A stretch of 64,000 bases of DNA from Gloeothece verrucosa PCC 7822 (GCF_000147335.1 NC_014501.1:1875501-1939500); one strand, 5' to 3'. Shown: positions 8,873 to 17,509, counted from the stretch's first letter. The notes: generated from the sequence alone by a model not told the origin. Program-made: numbers and translations.

Positions 8873-9031
8873 CTATCGCTCAGTACCGTCAATATTTTTG
8901 TAGGTGGATAAAGACTTAATATAATCCCTAAGAATTTCCGACATAGACATCTGACGCAAGAGCGCATAGTCATTTAAGGTTTTATATTCCAAATCTGACA
9001 ATAACATTTGTAGTCTTTTTGTTCTTGACAT
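8873..9031 (-). CDS. small ribbon-helix-helix-like protein, 52 aa
   Basis: ATG at 9029-9031, TAG at 8873-8875. The product begins MSRTKRLQMLLSDLEYKTL and continues with MSMSEILRDYIKSL. A beta-strand rich in basic residues, a helix, a Met-Ser turn and a second helix is the pattern of CopG/MetJ-type ribbon-helix-helix DNA-binding proteins. These act as dimers and are often antitoxins or small repressors. No toxin gene lies next to it. It neighbours an IS607 element, so it may be accessory DNA or a self-regulated single gene. Confidence 0.6.
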   Translation of the reverse strand: MSRTKRLQMLLSDLEYKTLNDYALLRQMSMSEILRDYIKSLSTYKNIDGTER

Positions 9032-9135
9032 ATACTCTATTAATGTGTATAACTAGAGTATATCAGAATTAAGTTTCTGAATTAGCTCATGGCTGAAAGT
9101 GCTAGAGCATATTCTAAAAAATCCCGAAAGGGTCA

Positions 9136-9258
9136 TATTAGGCGTTGTTTGGTGAGGCAGGAAACTGCTAGGGACGGAGTCGTTCCGAGCGAACTAGCCA
9201 AACGATAACGATCAAACCGCAAGCAAGTAAGCGAGTCTGAAAGCAGATGTCCTAATAG
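9136..9258 (+). ncRNA. candidate structured RNA (multi-branched fold)
   Basis: Nested perfect pairings close a compact multi-branched structure. P1 is TATTAGG (9136-9142) with CCTAATA (9252-9258). P2 is 9144-9152 with 9198-9206. P3 is GCAG-GAAA-CTGC (9157-9168). P4 is GGGACG-GAGT-CGTTCC (9171-9186). P5 is TCTG/CAGA (9236-9248). Just upstream lies CCC-GAAA-GGG (9123-9132). The two GAAA (GNRA) tetraloops occur only when the plus strand is read, which favours plus-strand transcription. It lies just outside the IS607 end. It resembles the style of transposon-associated RNAs such as HEARO/omega RNA, but no IscB gene is adjacent. Family assignment is not possible by eye. Confidence 0.5.
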
Positions 9259-9322
9259 TTCGTAAAAGTATAGTCAAATATTACAATAGACATGAACATC
9301 ATTTCAGATGCTCCCTTCACTT

Positions 9323-10543
9323 TTACTTCGAGAGATTAATTCTCCTTGGGTGAACTACGCACCTCTCTATCCCATAGCTAAAGGCATTTGGGAATGCTTT
9401 TCTTAAAATGTTATAACTAGACATTACGTCACTTTGACAGAGAAACCCGGTATCTGTACGATATAAACCTCTACTAATTCTTTTTCCTGTAAAAACAGGC
9501 TTTTCAGTTATTTCCCCATAAACGGGAATCGGGTCTAATTGGAAAAAATTGGATTGGCTAGTATAAGATTCCTCTTGTATAACCACCTGAATTCCTACCA
9601 AATTACACTTGTAAGTAATCTGGTCAATTAATCTTGTGTGAGGAATAGATACAAAAGATTGATTATTAACTTTGCCTAATTCACACTCCTGTTTCCAGGA
9701 GTCATTTTTTCCAATCACCAAAGTGGAAATCTGCTGCTCAACTAAAAGATTAACTAAATAACGACTTGCTCGATGTAAATAATTATCGATTTTTTGATTT
9801 CGGCATCGAGTGAGACGGCTAATTCTCGATGAGCTTTTTCGATTTCCTTTAAGAAGAGATTTAACTTTTGATGAGCGTTTATTGTAGAATTGATTGAGAC
9901 TTTTTAACGGTCTGCCATTAATCAACAAAGGGACGAATCCCGGTTGATTTGAAGTTACAGCCATTAACACATTTATTCCTAAATCTACACTGGCAATAAA
10001 ATCATTGGAGCCAGAAAATTGTTCTAATTCTTCATAAATCACCTCGATTACATAACAATCACATTTCGGGACTATTCTCACCTGCGCTACCCGGTCTGGT
10101 ACTGAGGTAGGAAACGATAGCGAAGTCCCTGATAGCTTAATTCGTCCTTGTTTTAAAGCTACTCGACTGATAGCTTGATTGGTATAAACCAGTAAATTCC
10201 TCCCTTTGAAGGGATCTTTGTAACCGGGTAGTTTGGGACGACCCTTAAATTTATTCGGATTGATTTTCAACTCACTTAACCCTTCAAAAAAAGATTTCCA
10301 ATTGTTATCTAAACCTTGTAACACTTGTTGAGAAACTTTAGCCGGTAGAGCCTTATACTGTTGGGTTTCTTTCATCAATGAAGCCATTTTATTGTAAGAC
10401 AAATAACCCTGACCGTAGATGAAATTTTGACGAATAAGATAATTAGCCGAGTTGTAGAGATTTTTGGAATGCCAGGATAACCCGTCAATCTCGCTCCAAA
10501 ATTTATGTCCTCTTTTTATGATATGTCTCTCGGCTAGTTTCAT
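9323..10543 (-). CDS. tnpB: TnpB RNA-guided nuclease of IS607-type element
   Basis: 406 aa, full length. TnpB is an omega-RNA-guided DNA nuclease, ancestral to Cas12, that helps retain the element. It has an N-terminal wedge region and a RuvC-like domain split into three parts. The candidate catalytic acids are D187 in ASVDLGIN, E324/E325 in QEESYTS, and D372 in QSDVMSSYNIL. The usual CxxC zinc-ribbon cysteines between the last two are absent; the segment has an FFQLDPIPVYG stretch instead, and the nuclease may still be intact. ATG at 10541-10543 overlaps the tnpA stop. The guide RNA would be expected on the minus strand, across the 3' end of this gene and the element end near 9270. Confidence 0.92.
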   Translation of the reverse strand: MKLAERHIIKRGHKFWSEIDGLSWHSKNLYNSANYLIRQNFIYGQGYLSYNKMASLMKETQQYKALPAKVSQQVLQGLDNNWKSFFEGLSELKINPNKFKGRPKLPGYKDPFKGRNLLVYTNQAISRVALKQGRIKLSGTSLSFPTSVPDRVAQVRIVPKCDCYVIEVIYEELEQFSGSNDFIASVDLGINVLMAVTSNQPGFVPLLINGRPLKSLNQFYNKRSSKVKSLLKGNRKSSSRISRLTRCRNQKIDNYLHRASRYLVNLLVEQQISTLVIGKNDSWKQECELGKVNNQSFVSIPHTRLIDQITYKCNLVGIQVVIQEESYTSQSNFFQLDPIPVYGEITEKPVFTGKRISRGLYRTDTGFLCQSDVMSSYNILRKAFPNAFSYGIERCVVHPRRINLSK

Positions 10544-11109
10544 GACTCATCTTTTAACTCGGCTATAATCTTTTCGGTTTTTCGTTTTGAGCGTTTTAGT
10601 CCATAAAGACGAGAGCAAAAAGAAGTAATAATGGCGATTAAATCTTCCATTAATTCATCTTGCTTATCCTTACTCAGATTAACAATCTCAAGATTTTTTC
10701 CGGTTTCTTTTAAAAGTATTTCTAGGTAGTTTGTTCCAAATCTTGCCAGCCGATCTTTGTGTTCCACTATTAAAATCGTGTAATGGGTATCTGTTAAAAT
10801 TTTTGCCAGTTTTGGACGGTTATCATTTAAACCGCTACCCACTTCTTTGACGACTTTATAGATTTGATAGCCTCTAGCAATAGCATAATCTTTTAAGCGT
10901 TCCGCTTGTCGGTCAAGATTATCTTTATTTTCGGCACTAGATACTCTAGCATAAATACAAGCTATTGGATTAGATTTTTTTTCCTCCTTTTCAGTAATAA
11001 TAATTGTTCCAGAAGGAAGCTGATAACCTGTTAAATGACCTTTTTGCCACCATCTCCATGCGGTTTGATAACTGACTCCGGCTTGTTTTGCATAGTCTGA
11101 GAGCTTCAT
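10540..11109 (-). CDS. tnpA: IS607-family serine recombinase TnpA
   Basis: 189 aa. A MerR-like helix-turn-helix at the N-terminus (residues 1-40, KLSDYAKQAGVSYQTAWRW) is followed by a small serine-recombinase catalytic domain. The nucleophile region is IYARVSS (catalytic Ser likely S57), followed by the partner motif LDRQAERLKDYA and EHKDRLARFG. This order is specific to IS607. It would catalyse excision and integration of the element. It starts at ATG 11107-11109, within a palindrome that could allow autoregulation. Its last codons overlap tnpB. Confidence 0.95.
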   Translation of the reverse strand: MKLSDYAKQAGVSYQTAWRWWQKGHLTGYQLPSGTIIITEKEEKKSNPIACIYARVSSAENKDNLDRQAERLKDYAIARGYQIYKVVKEVGSGLNDNRPKLAKILTDTHYTILIVEHKDRLARFGTNYLEILLKETGKNLEIVNLSKDKQDELMEDLIAIITSFCSRLYGLKRSKRKTEKIIAELKDES

Positions 11110-11126
11110 GGTAAGATCCTACCATG
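11107..11126. promoter_or_regulatory. palindrome at the tnpA start, possible operator
   Basis: Perfect inverted repeat CATGGTA (11107-11113) and TACCATG (11120-11126) with a 6-bp spacer. It spans the tnpA start codon. Immediately upstream is a near-tandem pair, gactatgttt then gactatattt (11130-11149), which could be recombinase binding sites. Function is inferred. Confidence 0.4.
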
Positions 11127-11250
11127 AATGACTATGTTTGACTATATTTTTAGTTAAACTTTACAATACCTCTTAGAGCGGTTGTTTGCAGAGCTAGGAA
11201 AAATTAACCAGATAGTCATTTTGTGCAAACAAAATAGGACGAAAAGTTAA

Positions 11251-11292
11251 TTCTGACTCCTAGTCAGAACCCGCGCATCTTCTAGTGCGCGG
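11251..11292. repeat. two adjacent perfect hairpins
   Basis: TTCTGACT (11251-11258) pairs with AGTCAGAA (11262-11269) around a 3-nt loop. One base later CCGCGCA (11271-11277) pairs with TGCGCGG (11286-11292) around an 8-nt loop. They lie between the IS607 element and the protease gene. Two back-to-back perfect stems are unlikely by chance and could be folded RNA, terminators or cruciform-forming DNA. Confidence 0.55.
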
Positions 11293-11303
11293 AGTGACTC
11301 AGT

Positions 11304-11372
11304 TAAGCGTTAACAGTGGGAAAATCGAGATTTGAGTGCATCCAATTCTCCACTGTTAACAGTTAACGCTTA
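11304..11372 (-). terminator. long stem-loop downstream of the ctp gene
   Basis: TAAGCGTTAACAGTGG (11304-11319) pairs with 11350-11372. The right arm carries a 7-nt internal duplication (TGTTAAC) that the left arm lacks, so the stem has a bulge. It begins six bases after the protease stop codon. Position suggests a terminator or mRNA-stabilising structure for the minus-strand gene; there is no clear U-run. Confidence 0.5.
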
Positions 11373-11378
11373 GCAATC

Positions 11379-12704
11379 TTATTGCGGACGAATGCCAATA
11401 GGCTTCACGGGGGTGGCGGGTTGAGCAAAACTATGAGTTTTAATCACAGTAATCGCTCTGCTATATTGAGGATCGGCACTGGTTGCCATTAAAGAGGGAT
11501 CATTTTGAAGACGAACCTGTTGGTCCATGGTCAAGCCTATCTCCACATCGGGTTTAATGCCTTTTTTGCTAATGTTGGTGCCACTGGGAGGATAATAGCG
11601 GGCAATGGTAACCGCTAATCCCGAGCCATCGGATAGACTGTGAACGGATTGTACTGTGGCTTTTCCATAAGTATTGGTTCCCACTACCGTCGCCCGCCCA
11701 TTTTCTTTGAGCGCTCCGGTTAAAATTTCACTAGCACTTGCTGAACCTTGATTGACTAAGATCACCAGGGGTAAATTCGTTAAAGAAGTTCCATTAGCAC
11801 TAAACTGACGATTACCACCTCGGCGATCAATAGTGCTGACGATTTTTCCTTCATTCATCCACATTCTAGCGATATCTACACTCGCATAGAGGAGTCCTCC
11901 GGGATTGCCGCGCAAATCTAGAACATATCCGGATACATTTTTAGTTTTAAGTTCTTCGATCGCTTGCTTCATTTGCTCGGCGGCATGGGAACTAAACTCA
12001 TCGAGTTTGATGTAACCGATTTTCAGTTGGTCTTCTTGTTTTAGGGTGTAGCTGACTGAAGGAATTTCTATGTGAGCGCGAGTTAAGGTAACAGCAAAAA
12101 CCCCTTTTCCTTGACGGGAGAGTTGAAGATTAACGGATGTTCCTTCGGCTCCTTGCATTTCGTCGATGGCTTGGTCTAAACTCATCAGGGCGGTAGGCTT
12201 GCCGTTAATTCTGACGATGCGATCGCCGCTTTGAAGACCCGCTTCCTTAGCCGGAGACGATTTGAGGGTTTCTACCACCACGATATCATTGGTGCGTTTA
12301 TCAATGGCCAAGCGAACCCCTACCCCTGACGTTTCCCCTGATGTTTGGCTAGTTAAGGCTTCAAATTCTTCAGGTTCTAGAAAACGAGTGTAGGGATCTC
12401 CTACATCTTTGAGGGCTTTTCGGATAGCGATATAAGCTTGTTTTTTGTTAGTATAAGTTCCACTTAAGAGTTCTTGGCGTTTTTGCAGCCAATCAACATT
12501 ATTAAAATTTCGATCTACAAATTCATTATTAACAATTTGCCAAACCTCATCAATCAGAGCTTTAGGATTATCCTCTAAAGTTGTAGATTTTTGAGGAGCA
12601 TTGTCAGCACTCAGTGCAGGAGATAAGAGGGGATTGAAGGCTATAGTAGCGATAGCTCCTCCTAGCAGGAACTTTTGGCAAATTGCACTCATTTTTTGCT
12701 TCAT
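11379..12704 (-). CDS. carboxyl-terminal processing protease (S41, CtpA family)
   Basis: 441 aa from the ATG at 12702-12704; a TTG three codons upstream also opens the frame. A signal peptide (MKQKMSAICQ to PALSADNAP) sends it to the periplasm or thylakoid lumen. A PDZ domain follows (about 120-205, SGVGVRLAID and GDRIVRINGKP), then the S41 protease core with substrate-loop DLRGNPGG. The Ser-Lys dyad is S323 in GSASASE and K348 in YGKATVQ. The 25-residue spacing matches D1-processing CtpA. Cyanobacteria carry several paralogues (CtpA, B, C), and sequence by eye does not settle which this is. Only the CtpA paralogue matures the D1 protein. It stands alone, followed by a stem-loop. Confidence 0.92.
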   Translation of the reverse strand: MKQKMSAICQKFLLGGAIATIAFNPLLSPALSADNAPQKSTTLEDNPKALIDEVWQIVNNEFVDRNFNNVDWLQKRQELLSGTYTNKKQAYIAIRKALKDVGDPYTRFLEPEEFEALTSQTSGETSGVGVRLAIDKRTNDIVVVETLKSSPAKEAGLQSGDRIVRINGKPTALMSLDQAIDEMQGAEGTSVNLQLSRQGKGVFAVTLTRAHIEIPSVSYTLKQEDQLKIGYIKLDEFSSHAAEQMKQAIEELKTKNVSGYVLDLRGNPGGLLYASVDIARMWMNEGKIVSTIDRRGGNRQFSANGTSLTNLPLVILVNQGSASASEILTGALKENGRATVVGTNTYGKATVQSVHSLSDGSGLAVTIARYYPPSGTNISKKGIKPDVEIGLTMDQQVRLQNDPSLMATSADPQYSRAITVIKTHSFAQPATPVKPIGIRPQ

Positions 12705-12837
12705 GATTGACAACCGGCGACGATTTTTATTTGATACGTTATCAACTCAAACTCAGGGAAATGATAAAAAGATATGATTTTATTTAGATTCTAATTTTCC
12801 GCTATAGAACAAGACTTTAACTCAGCTAGGGAAGTTC

Positions 12838-13293
12838 CTAGGGGTTAAGCTTGGCTTCTGCTTCCATAAAGTCTAGCAAAATGCGTTGATGAATTTCCCC
12901 AAGAGAGCGAACTTGATTAATTTTGTGTGAGTAGTAGCATCCAGAACGAACAGCGTCGGCAGTTACCAAAGCTAGGTCTTGTCCTTCAGCTTGGACTAAT
13001 TGGTTAACACTGACAGTCAAGGGAGCAGAATAGATATAGCGAATAATTTGATCTCCAGTGTAGCAGCGAAATAGCTGAGGTGCTACAACTTCATAACCAA
13101 TTTCTTCAAGTAATTCTCGCTTCAATCCGTCAGTAGGATTTTCCCCGGCTTCGAGATGACCGCCAAAAAAGCCCCATTTTCCAGGATAAAGGATGTGGGG
13201 CAAATCATCGCGTAATTGCATCAAAAATTTCCCCTGTTGATATAAGATAGCGAGGGCGACTCGACGAACAGGTCCAGAGAAATTTTCTTTCAT
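12838..13293 (-). CDS. Nudix hydrolase
   Basis: 151 aa with a canonical Nudix box at residues 45-67 (GX5EX7REUXEEXGU: G45, E51, R59, E60, E63, E64, G66). These proteins cleave nucleoside diphosphates linked to another moiety using Mg2+ held by the Glu cluster. The substrate is not readable. ATG at 13291-13293 overlaps the stop of the upstream lipoprotein gene by four bases, so the two are cotranslated. No signal peptide; cytoplasmic. Confidence 0.9.
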   Translation of the reverse strand: MKENFSGPVRRVALAILYQQGKFLMQLRDDLPHILYPGKWGFFGGHLEAGENPTDGLKRELLEEIGYEVVAPQLFRCYTGDQIIRYIYSAPLTVSVNQLVQAEGQDLALVTADAVRSGCYYSHKINQVRSLGEIHQRILLDFMEAEAKLNP

Positions 13294-13826
13294 TTTTGGT
13301 TCTGTTTATGGTCTAGCAAAAGATGTTCAACGGGTTTGGTTACTGGTTTAGGGGGAGCCGCACTTGGGGAATGGGGCGGTTCAACCGGTTGTGGCGCGGG
13401 TGTAGCCGGCTCGGGTTGAGAGGTATATTGAGCGTCCACCTGTTCTAACTCTAAAATATAAAACTCTCCTAATTCTTTGTTACCCACAGGAATACTTTGA
13501 TAATCCACCTGTCCTTTGATCACCAAAGCTTGACCAGGTTTAGGAAGATTCTGATTAGTGCGAACCCAAACGCTGCCGGTGTGATCTTGTAGTCGGTAAG
13601 CTCCACCAGCGAGAAAAGGGGCTTCTTGACTGACTTTCCCTTGAAGGTAAAGGGTAGAACCTTGAGTTTGCTTGGGAGCTTCCCCAATGGGAGTAATGGA
13701 ATAATCTTTAAAAGGAAGGGCATTACCCAAGTTAGCCAAAGAACTACAGCCAATCAGCCCGCCTACCACAAATGGAAGACTAAGACGTTGCCATAGAGAA
13801 GTTTTTAAATAAATTTTAACCAACAT
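13290..13826 (-). CDS. putative lipoprotein with OB-fold-like domain
   Basis: 178 aa from ATG 13824-13826; a TTG two codons upstream is also open. The N-terminus has a basic stretch, a hydrophobic core and a lipobox-like GLIGC, consistent with lipid modification and membrane anchoring. Residues 55-135 look like a small beta-barrel (LYLQGKV, GSVWVRTN, ALVIKGQVDY), as in OB-fold proteins. The last 45 residues are Pro-rich. The stop overlaps the Nudix start by four bases. Function unknown. Confidence 0.7.
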   Translation of the reverse strand: MLVKIYLKTSLWQRLSLPFVVGGLIGCSSLANLGNALPFKDYSITPIGEAPKQTQGSTLYLQGKVSQEAPFLAGGAYRLQDHTGSVWVRTNQNLPKPGQALVIKGQVDYQSIPVGNKELGEFYILELEQVDAQYTSQPEPATPAPQPVEPPHSPSAAPPKPVTKPVEHLLLDHKQNQK

Positions 13827-13939
13827 TGCCAATTTAGAGCAACCTATTACATAGATATGTTAACTGATAGCAACAGACGATAAATTTCGTCTTAAGATCC
13901 AAGTAAACCTATTCGAATCTATCATTGTAATTTTTATCA

Positions 13940-14821
13940 ATGCTTTCTCAAACGGCAAAAATTTTAGATGGCAAAGCATTAGCCCAAAAGATTCAACGAA
14001 ACTTAAAAGAGGAGATCCAAACCCTACAACCGAAAATTGGTCGCCCTCCGGGGTTAGCGGTTTTGATGGTGGGGGATAATCCAGGCAGTGTGGTCTATGT
14101 TCGCAATAAAGAAAAGTCCTGTGCTAAAGTAGGTATCGCTTCGTTTGGTCGCCATTTTCCCACACAAACCGGAGCCGATGAATTAGAAGAGGTGATTGCC
14201 GAACTCAATCAAGATTCAAGGGTGGATGGTATTTTAATTCAGTTACCCCTTCCTGAGCATTTAGATGCTATTGCCTTGCTGCACCAAATTAAACCCGAAA
14301 AAGATGCAGACGGACTTCATCCGATGAATATGGGGCGGCTAGTGCGGGGAGAAGCGGGACTAAGAAGTTGTACGCCGGCCGGAGTCATGGCTTTACTGTC
14401 TGAATATAATCTTCAAGTGAAGGGCAAACAGGCGGTGGTAGTGGGTCGTAGTATTTTAGTGGGAAAACCGATGGCTTTAATGCTCCTAGAAGAAAATGCT
14501 ACAGTGACGATCGCCCATTCCCGCAGCCAAAATTTAGCCGCTATTACCCGGGGTGCAGATATTTTAGTCGCCGCAGTGGGAAAACCTGACTTAATCACGG
14601 CTGAAATGGTCAAACCCGGGGCGGTAGTGATTGATGTGGGAATGAACCGAGTCGTAGATGCTCAAGGAAATGGCCGTTTAGTGGGAGATGTGGACTATGC
14701 AGGAGTGGCTCAAGTAGCTGAGTATATCACACCGGTTCCGGGTGGAATTGGGCCGATGACCGTAGCAATGTTGTTGCAAAATACAGTCCATAGCTATCGT
14801 CAGAGCATTAATCATCTATAA
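13940..14821 (+). CDS. folD: bifunctional methylene-THF dehydrogenase/cyclohydrolase FolD
   Basis: 293 aa, normal length. FolD interconverts 5,10-methylene-, methenyl- and 10-formyl-tetrahydrofolate, supplying one-carbon units for purines and formyl-Met. Seen here: the active-site region [14 protein letters not shown] (Tyr and Lys of the cyclohydrolase), [18 protein letters not shown], the Rossmann motif [14 protein letters not shown], and the C-terminal [14 protein letters not shown] at 13940. It diverges from the lipoprotein-Nudix pair with about 110 bp between starts. A 7-bp stem-loop (14878-14910) lies downstream. Confidence 0.97.
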   Translation: MLSQTAKILDGKALAQKIQRNLKEEIQTLQPKIGRPPGLAVLMVGDNPGSVVYVRNKEKSCAKVGIASFGRHFPTQTGADELEEVIAELNQDSRVDGILIQLPLPEHLDAIALLHQIKPEKDADGLHPMNMGRLVRGEAGLRSCTPAGVMALLSEYNLQVKGKQAVVVGRSILVGKPMALMLLEENATVTIAHSRSQNLAAITRGADILVAAVGKPDLITAEMVKPGAVVIDVGMNRVVDAQGNGRLVGDVDYAGVAQVAEYITPVPGGIGPMTVAMLLQNTVHSYRQSINHL

Positions 14822-15141
14822 GCCCACGAGCGAGAAAAAGAGGTGGCAAAAACCCGAAATAAAAGTGAGATTTGTTACCCAGACGCTCTTAGGGTAGGGG
14901 TCAGTCTGGGAGAATGTCACGATAAACTAGATATAGATGTGTTGAATGAGTAACGATCTTAAACCCTTGTGGCGAGGTCCTCAACCAACACATTTTAAGG
15001 GGTAGACCTTCCGCTTGAGGAACCTCAAAGTCGGGAAATAGAGTCTCAAAAATTGGAGAACTCCCACTCACTCAGAAAAAAAATCCCGGCTCTAGCCAAG
15101 CGAAATTCTTTGTCAATCACCCGAGGGAGCAAATAGTTTTC
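14822..15141 (+). promoter_or_regulatory. leader region of the phosphatase gene with two stem-loops
   Basis: 320 bp without a gene. CCCAGAC (14878-14884) pairs with GTCTGGG (14904-14910). GAGGTCCTCAA (14974-14984) pairs with 15015-15026, 11 bp with one bulged A. The second stem would lie in the 5' leader of the phosphatase mRNA if the promoter is upstream of it. I see no clear promoter box. Confidence 0.4.
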
Positions 15142-17481
15142 ATGGACAATTCCGAGGCCACCCTTCAATGTCAAAATCTTACTTGCCTGGCACCTAATCC
15201 TGCAACAAATAAGTTTTGCCAAAAATGCGGGACTCCGCTAGTCAGGCGTTATTTATGGGTACTCGGTGATTGGATTAAAACTTATTATCATCCGGGCAGT
15301 GTACTCGAGGAACGCTATCTGTTTAAACAACAGCAAATTGTTCTAGATACCAAACCGGCTCTATCTCCTCAAGCGCCAGAAGAATTTCCCAATCATATCA
15401 CTCCCTATCTCAAGTTATTTTCTCATAGACTTCATATCCCTCAAATTTATGGTTATATTCCTACACCAGATGAGCGCATAGATATGACGGTCTGGCTGTT
15501 AGAATATGGCACAATTCCTACTAATGAGGAGGGAGAGTTAAAATACCCGAATTTACTACCCGAACTGACTCAACTTTGGCCGCAAGCATCGGCACTCAGA
15601 CAGTTAAATTGGCTTGGACAAATGGCTAAACTTTGGCAACCTTTAAAAAGTAAAGGGGTAGCTTCAAGTTTACTGAATCCAGCTTTACTGAGAGTGAATG
15701 ATAGAACTTTTCAATTACTGGAATTGCATCTCGATACTAATGTAACAGTCAATTTTAAACAGTTGGGAAAATTGTGGAGTCAATGGGTGACAGACGCTTC
15801 TCCTCGAATTCAGAGTTTTTTAGAGCAACTGTGTCAACAGTTGGAAAACGGATTAATTACACGCTCAGAGCAACTGGTATCGATTATAGATCAAGCTTTG
15901 TGGCAACTCGGACAATCTCAAAAACGAACTTACCAGATTTTTACATATTCCGATCAGGGTCCGTCTCGAGAACATAATGAAGATAGTTGTTATCCCATTA
16001 GCGATCAAGCGATTACCATTGAGCCGCCCAACATTCCTTTAGCCATCGTTTGTGATGGGATTGGGGGACAGGAAGGGGGTGAAATCGCGTCTTCATTAGC
16101 TGTTGAGATTTTATCTCGAGAAATGACTCGTTTTTATGGAGAGTCAACCTCTTGGAATCCTCATCACTCGAGTCAAGCGATCGAAAAAGCGATCAGCATT
16201 GCCAATGATGAAATTTCTGGGCGTAATGATCAAGAAAATCGCCATGAAAGACAACGCATGGGCACAACATTAGTGGCGGGATTAGCTTATGCTCATGAAA
16301 TGTATATTGCTCATGTGGGAGATTCTCGGGTTTATTGGATTACACCCTTAAGCTGTCAACAAGTCACCACAGATGATGATCTCGCTTCCCGAGAGGTGAG
16401 ACTCGGATACTTGGCCTATCGAGATGCAGTGCAATATCCCAATGCAGGAGCATTAGTTCAAGCACTAGGCATGAGCGGCTCAAGCAGTCTTCATCCCACG
16501 ATACAACGGTTTGTACTGGATGAGAGTAGTGTATTTTTACTCTGTTCTGATGGACTCAGTGATTATGATCGCATAGAACAGTTTTGGGAAAGTGAGATTG
16601 TGCCTATTTTGAATGACAATAAAGATGTGACTGAAGTAGGACGACAGTTAATTAAAATTGCTAATGAAAAAAATGGTCATGATAATGTCACGATTGCTCT
16701 AATTTACTGTCAGGTAGAGTCTAATGAACAAGAGGATCAAACCCCTTTATCATTTTCAGAATTAGAATCTTCTGTCTCTTCCTTATCAGGCCCAACTTTA
16801 ATAGAGGATACCCAAGAAATTAAGGCAGCACAAGAGGGCGATGACATCCCAACGGAATTGACTTCAGGTCCGAGTTCTGCAACGATCATCCCACCGGCAT
16901 CGCCTAAATCTACTCCTGCCCCTAGAGCGGCTAGGTCTGGCTCAGGGTTTCCTTTATCAGTATTATGGGGTTTATTAGGTGCGGCGATTTTGGTGATCAT
17001 TGGCGGAATTTTTGGACAAAAGTGGTTTTTTCCGGATCAACCCAATGGCGAATCTCCTAGCAGTTCTCCGGCCACATCTCCTGAGTCTCAAAAGTCTTTG
17101 GCTAAAGGAGATTTTATTCAAATTACTACTCCTACAGAATTTATTATTAGCCCTGAAAACGCTTCACCTCCTTCAGCAGAAAATAAAATACAAATTTCAA
17201 AAGATAATGTTTTTCAAGTTTTAGATACAAAAAATGAGACTGTGTTATTAAAAAACTGTTCTCCTCAAACGGATACCAAGGACAATTGGATTTTACAATC
17301 TAGTGTGAATCGCCAAACTTATAAAGTTATTCATCCTATTTCTGATGGGGTTCAATTATCAAAAAATTGTCAGGAGGCTAATTCTCTTGACTCTTCTCCC
17401 TCGGTTTCTCCTAGTGGGGTAATCTCTCCTTCCTCTCCAAAAGCAAGCGAGTCTCCCTCGCCGACTCCTGTCCCAAAATAA
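15142..17481 (+). CDS. PP2C-type Ser/Thr phosphatase with zinc ribbon and membrane anchor
   Basis: 779 aa. The N-terminal zinc ribbon has C10, C15, C26 and C29. A cyanobacterial linker region follows, then the PP2C domain at about 265-525. Metal ligands and motifs: SREHNEDS (D281), CDGIGG (D305), HVGDSRVY (391-398), LLCSDGLSD (D470, D474) and NGHDN (D514). It should remove phosphate from Ser/Thr proteins with Mn2+/Mg2+. After an acidic Ser/Pro linker, a single membrane helix (about 613-635) is followed by a roughly 140-residue exterior part with a Cys pair and a Ser/Pro-rich tail. It faces the Ser/Thr kinase at 17640-18581 tail to tail, suggesting an antagonistic pair. Confidence 0.9.
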   Translation: MDNSEATLQCQNLTCLAPNPATNKFCQKCGTPLVRRYLWVLGDWIKTYYHPGSVLEERYLFKQQQIVLDTKPALSPQAPEEFPNHITPYLKLFSHRLHIPQIYGYIPTPDERIDMTVWLLEYGTIPTNEEGELKYPNLLPELTQLWPQASALRQLNWLGQMAKLWQPLKSKGVASSLLNPALLRVNDRTFQLLELHLDTNVTVNFKQLGKLWSQWVTDASPRIQSFLEQLCQQLENGLITRSEQLVSIIDQALWQLGQSQKRTYQIFTYSDQGPSREHNEDSCYPISDQAITIEPPNIPLAIVCDGIGGQEGGEIASSLAVEILSREMTRFYGESTSWNPHHSSQAIEKAISIANDEISGRNDQENRHERQRMGTTLVAGLAYAHEMYIAHVGDSRVYWITPLSCQQVTTDDDLASREVRLGYLAYRDAVQYPNAGALVQALGMSGSSSLHPTIQRFVLDESSVFLLCSDGLSDYDRIEQFWESEIVPILNDNKDVTEVGRQLIKIANEKNGHDNVTIALIYCQVESNEQEDQTPLSFSELESSVSSLSGPTLIEDTQEIKAAQEGDDIPTELTSGPSSATIIPPASPKSTPAPRAARSGSGFPLSVLWGLLGAAILVIIGGIFGQKWFFPDQPNGESPSSSPATSPESQKSLAKGDFIQITTPTEFIISPENASPPSAENKIQISKDNVFQVLDTKNETVLLKNCSPQTDTKDNWILQSSVNRQTYKVIHPISDGVQLSKNCQEANSLDSSPSVSPSGVISPSSPKASESPSPTPVPK

Positions 17482-17509
17482 AAAAATTCTGTTTTAAGTT
17501 TACTTTACC

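Larger units (their letters stand above)
9270..11146 (-). mobile_element. IS607-family insertion sequence (tnpA-tnpB)
   Basis: Contains a serine-recombinase TnpA and a TnpB in the usual IS607 order, overlapping by four bases. Approximate limits are set by an inverted pair, tatagtcaaa (9270-9279) and tttgactata (11137-11146). A direct repeat TTACAATA lies just beyond at 9282-9289 and 11161-11168. IS607 elements normally lack long terminal inverted repeats and make no target duplication, so the true ends are uncertain by tens of bases. Both genes are open, so the element may be active. Confidence 0.75.

Noticed and set aside
9147..9206. tRNA gene.
   Set aside because: Stems do not form a cloverleaf with T-psi-C and anticodon arms.
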